64,000 nt of DNA from Thermoanaerobaculia bacterium (GTDB lineage Bacteria > Acidobacteriota > Thermoanaerobaculia > Multivoradales > JAHZIX01): assembly GCA_027069135.1 (NCBI GenBank), contig JALXFE010000626.1, forward strand, positions 22,658-86,657. Reading direction: 5' to 3'. Below are positions 61,572 through 64,000 of the stretch, one piece after another. The notes below the pieces were generated by a model that saw only the letters and a program-made list of their open reading frames with translations, did not search any database and was not told the origin of the DNA. Numbering within the stretch: the stretch's first letter is position 1; each line of letters begins with the position of its first letter. The position numbers and the translations under genes are program-made.

Positions 61572-61898
61572 ATGACGAATCTCAAAGAACAGCTTCGAAG
61601 GGCAATTGAAGAGAGTCGAACCGAGCAAACCAAATGGCGGTGTCCGAGGGCCCTACGGGCGAAGGTCGTGGATTACGCTTTGCGCCGCCGCCAAGGCGGG
61701 GCTTCCGTGATTGAAATTTCTCGCGAGCTTGGAATGAGCTCGTCCGGGTTACGGCGGTGGTTGCCGGCGGCCAAGACGGGCGGGGGCTTTCGGGAGGTCC
61801 GTGTTCTAGACGTCCCATCCCAGCCTCGGATGCCGAATCCGGGCGAAAGTCTTGGCTTGGGATGGGACGGGTCTGTGTCTGTACTCCAAGCGCCTTGA
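61572..61898 (+). CDS. IS66 TnpA-like helix-turn-helix protein
   Basis: A strong AGGAGG precedes ATG 61572. The 108-residue protein has a basic N-terminal half with a helix-turn-helix (YALRRRQGGASVIEISRELGMSSSGLRRWL), as in the first gene of IS66 elements, and a FREVRVL strand typical of its end. Its last dozen residues (GWDGSVSVLQAP) are read out of frame through the tnpB stub, so the normal C-terminus is probably lost. It may still bind the IS ends. Confidence 0.75.
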   Translation: MTNLKEQLRRAIEESRTEQTKWRCPRALRAKVVDYALRRRQGGASVIEISRELGMSSSGLRRWLPAAKTGGGFREVRVLDVPSQPRMPNPGESLGLGWDGSVSVLQAP

Positions 61899-62687
61899 GG
61901 CTGCGTGTGCCGCTTCGGCGGACTCCGCCGACACGCAGCCCTCTCCGCCACCGGAAGACAAACCACGGCGACGACGCCAGCGTGGCCATGGTCCCCAGCT
62001 TCAGCTACGCCTGCCGAGGGAGATCTGCGAGCATCGCTTCACGGATCCGCCGGACTGTCCCTCCTGCAAGGGCACCCTCAAGGTCTGGGAGGGCCAGTTC
62101 GAAGAGTCCGAGCGTTGCCAACATCGCCCACTGCTGGGCTCATGCGGATCGCAAATTCAAAGACGCCAAAGATCCGTCGGCGGCCATCGCTCGGATTCGG
62201 AGTCTGATCGCCGAGCTCTACAAAATCGAACGTCAAATCGACGGGCCGTTTCCCGGAACGGTGGTGGCCCAACAGGAGAGGCCCAACAGGAGAGGCCCAA
62301 CAGGAGAGGCATGGCCTTCGGCAGGAGAAGTCCAAGGCCGTGCTAAGAGAGCTTCGGGAGTTCTCTTTTGCCCAAGGCGGGCTACGGCGCAGTGCGTTCG
62401 GCAAGGCTTTGCGGTACCTACTGAATCACTGGGATGGTCTGACCCTTTTTCTCGTGGACTCTCGAATCCCCCTTGACAACAACGCCGCCGAGCGTGTCCT
62501 GCGGGGTCCAGTGGTGGGACGAAAGAACTTCTACGGGAACCGCTCGAAGCATGGAGCCCAGGTCGCTGCGATTCTCTACTCCCTGATCGAAACCGCGAAG
62601 CTATGCGGCCAGGATCCGGCTGCCTATCTCCTCCGAGCCGCCAAGGCTGCCATCAGGACCCCAGGGGCTGTCACCCTGCCAATTTGA
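61850..62687 (+). pseudogene. Remnant of IS66 tnpB and tnpC (transposase)
   Basis: In one frame, WDGTGLCLYSKRLE (the core of TnpB) runs into the TnpC basic and zinc-finger-like region (RGHGPQLQLRLP, then CPSCKGTLKVW). After about 62107 the homology jumps to NIAHCWAHADRKFKDA in a second frame, so the DDE core between is deleted. The frame shifts again at a 14-bp repeat (62268-62309), after which the third frame carries LREFSFAQGG and the C-terminal segment LDNNAAERVLRGPVVGRKNFYG with the catalytic Glu. It is dead for at least two independent reasons. Confidence 0.85.
62268..62309. repeat. Three tandem copies of a 14-bp unit that break the transposase frame
   Basis: CCCAACAGGAGAGG is repeated three times exactly. 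With one copy the reading frame joins ...VAQQER to HGLRQEKSKAVLREL without a break; the two extra copies add 28 bp and shift the frame. Confidence 0.9.
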
Positions 62688-62727
62688 GGTTTGAAACCGG
62701 AGTGTCTCCGAGCCCTGTTGTCAAGAC

Positions 62728-62747
62728 GGGGAATGGCGAGGTCTTAC
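62728..62747 (-). repeat. IS66 right terminal inverted repeat
   Basis: On the minus strand it reads GTAAGACCTCGCCATTCCCC, matching the left end except at two positions. Confidence 0.85.
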
Positions 62748-63062
62748 CCTCCAGGCGCAGATCCAGAAGTTTCCTCTCAATTCGATTGGTTACCAAGGAG
62801 CACGTTGCGTATCCGACATTTCAAAGCGCGAACTCTCGGGAAGTGCAGGCTAAACTGCCGTATCGTGTCGTCAAGTTCCCCAGTAGTAGGTCGGAATGAC
62901 TCCGAGTCTCTCGACTGGGGGCGCGTAGTCGCTGGTCCAAGACCAGTCCCCCCGATCAAGAGCCACTTCCAGAGCGAAGCACCCGGTCGTACGCTGAAAG
63001 CGCCAGTTATCGCTCGGATCACCGATCGTAGACGTTGTCGCACTAACGAATATTCAATTGCC
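62748..63062. other. Non-coding stretch right of the IS element
   Basis: I see no gene or site here. A plus-strand ORF (62691-63245) crosses it, but it starts inside the IS end, has no ribosome site and overlaps a better minus-strand gene. Confidence 0.4.
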
Positions 63063-64000
63063 TCATGGTTCCTTTCCGTGCCCACCAATAGTGATCCCTG
63101 CCGATCCAGCGAGATGCTGCACGAAGTCTTTCAAGAGGCTCTGGATAGTAGTTGGCACTTTCACCAGCTCTCCTTTCGTCACGAGCCAGGTTCTCCAGTC
63201 TACAGATTCTGGCTGGTCAAGTTGATCCCACTGTTGTTCTTCTAGCTGGCAACAGTAAGAGAACATCGCCAACTTCCGTCTCGACCAGAGAAAGACCACT
63301 GCCAGTTCGAAACTGTCCACGCTCGAAAGTTTCGATACCGCCCGCAACCTGACCCAGTCGTAGTCGACAGTGGCCGTCGACGTGAACCCGATTACTCTTG
63401 CGGGGATGATGGAAGGGGCGTACAGGTCCATTGTGGCCGTAATGGACCTCTTTCGTGGCTCAGTCTCATGTGGCCGTGCGTAGAATCGCTGATTCTCCTT
63501 CCGCTTCAACCACCTACCTATAGTCTCTTCTTGCGCGAGTCCGTCATCGTACGAGTGCGTTAGCCAATCGTCACTTGATCCTCCGCCGTACCTCAATTCA
63601 GTCCGGAACAGATCTTCGATGTCTTGAGGCAGCGTGAAGCTGTCGATGAGATTCCGGACACTCTTGTGGACTGTCGCTGCATCAGGCTGGTCGATGAAGG
63701 AGGCAGCCTCAAGATGCAGTTGTTCTATTCGACCACGCGGCCCCCGTTCGGCATCCGCCGTAGTCTCACCGGCTGGTGTCGACGGATTCTCGGATTCGCT
63801 GTTCAAGCCCAACTCGGCGTAGCTGCGAGCCACCGAGCGAACCTCCTCGGAAAGATCACAAAGAATGTGGGTAAACCTGCCAGTTGCATAGAAAACCCGC
63901 TCGCTTCTTCGTAAACTGCTGAAAACAACTGGGTTGCATCCATAGATGACTTGTGGCGTAACTTCACCTCCGGTGCGGTTAGCCAACGCGGCATTTGCAG
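63063..64000 (-). CDS. Unknown protein, 5' end beyond the window
   Basis: The frame is open from the right window edge (the TTG at 63986 is only the first possible start inside) to TGA at 63063, giving at least 312 residues. The sequence looks like a genuine soluble protein: helical segments with many charges (DLSEEVRSVARSYAEL, DIEDLFRTELRYGGG) and a later beta-rich part (TATVDYDWVRLRAVSKL, FELAVVFLWSRRK). There is no signal peptide or membrane helix in the visible part and I recognise no family. Base composition is clearly less GC-rich than the rest of the window, and an IS remnant adjoins, so the locus may have been acquired. Confidence 0.6.
   Translation of the reverse strand, partial: ANAALANRTGGEVTPQVIYGCNPVVFSSLRRSERVFYATGRFTHILCDLSEEVRSVARSYAELGLNSESENPSTPAGETTADAERGPRGRIEQLHLEAASFIDQPDAATVHKSVRNLIDSFTLPQDIEDLFRTELRYGGGSSDDWLTHSYDDGLAQEETIGRWLKRKENQRFYARPHETEPRKRSITATMDLYAPSIIPARVIGFTSTATVDYDWVRLRAVSKLSSVDSFELAVVFLWSRRKLAMFSYCCQLEEQQWDQLDQPESVDWRTWLVTKGELVKVPTTIQSLLKDFVQHLAGSAGITIGGHGKEP

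Larger units (their letters stand above)
61502..62747 (+). mobile_element. Internally deleted IS66-family element
   Basis: Imperfect terminal inverted repeats (18 of 20 bases match) define the ends. Inside, in normal order, are a complete tnpA-like gene, a stub of tnpB, and parts of tnpC in three frames. The length of 1,246 bp is about half that of an intact member, which fits an internal deletion. The usual 8-bp target duplication is not visible (AAAGGATC against CCTCCAGG). The element cannot transpose by itself but keeps ends that a related transposase might still use. Confidence 0.88.

Noticed and set aside
61494..62755. Target-site duplication of the IS66 element
   Set aside because: The 8 bases on the two sides (AAAGGATC and CCTCCAGG) do not match.
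62691..63245. Plus-strand ORF of 184 codons starting in the IS66 end
   Set aside because: No ribosome site, begins inside the right end of the element, and overlaps the more protein-like minus-strand gene.

Overview
The window is GC-rich, densely coding bacterial DNA that looks like Acidobacteriota. The class Thermoanaerobaculia is my best guess, not a proof. The reasons are an Oar-type TonB-dependent receptor with an N-terminal carboxypeptidase-regulatory domain, a long ELWxxDGT-repeat protein with two copies of a C-terminal beta domain I associate with that group, very large secreted multidomain proteins, and many lipoproteins. I recognised no rRNA, tRNA or CRISPR array.

Layout. 1-9.8 kb holds small, mostly exported proteins: the 3' part of a 5'-nucleotidase, an oligopeptide-type ABC binding lipoprotein, a YceI lipoprotein, a metallophosphoesterase, a CxxCH lipoprotein, a TonB-C-domain protein, a YiiX-like papain-fold hydrolase, a DUF4878-like lipoprotein and a Tat-exported M24 peptidase. 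Between them lie a 199-bp tandem repeat carrying REP-like palindromes and a truncated second copy of the M24 gene end. 9.9-41.7 kb is the striking part. A small PulC/PilP-like gene is followed by a 20-kb gene (about 6,650 aa), then, 9 bp later, by a 10.7-kb RHS gene (3,582 aa) ending in a DUF2235/Tle1-like phospholipase domain. A small lipoprotein gene that overlaps the RHS stop codon is a candidate immunity gene. A 9-codon leader ORF ends on the start codon of the giant gene.

41.8-50.1 kb is a tightly overlapping minus-strand operon. It encodes three paralogous sulfatase lipoproteins, a GT-C-like membrane protein, a polyprenol-type GT2 glycosyltransferase and a methyltransferase, which suggests modification or turnover of a sulfated surface glycan. 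50.3-60.2 kb (minus strand) carries the ELWxxDGT protein (apparently starting at ATT), the TonB receptor, a large carboxypeptidase-regulatory-like repeat protein and a small Cys-rich secreted protein. At the right end are glutamyl-Q tRNA(Asp) synthetase, an internally deleted IS66-family element with recognisable terminal inverted repeats and a 14-bp repeat expansion that breaks its frame, and an unknown gene running off the edge in less GC-rich DNA.

The best candidate for an undescribed system is the leader / giant adhesin-protease-like protein / secreted RHS-phospholipase / lipoprotein cluster. The RHS protein has a Sec-type signal and no PAAR or VgrG partner here, so it does not look like an ordinary type VI effector.
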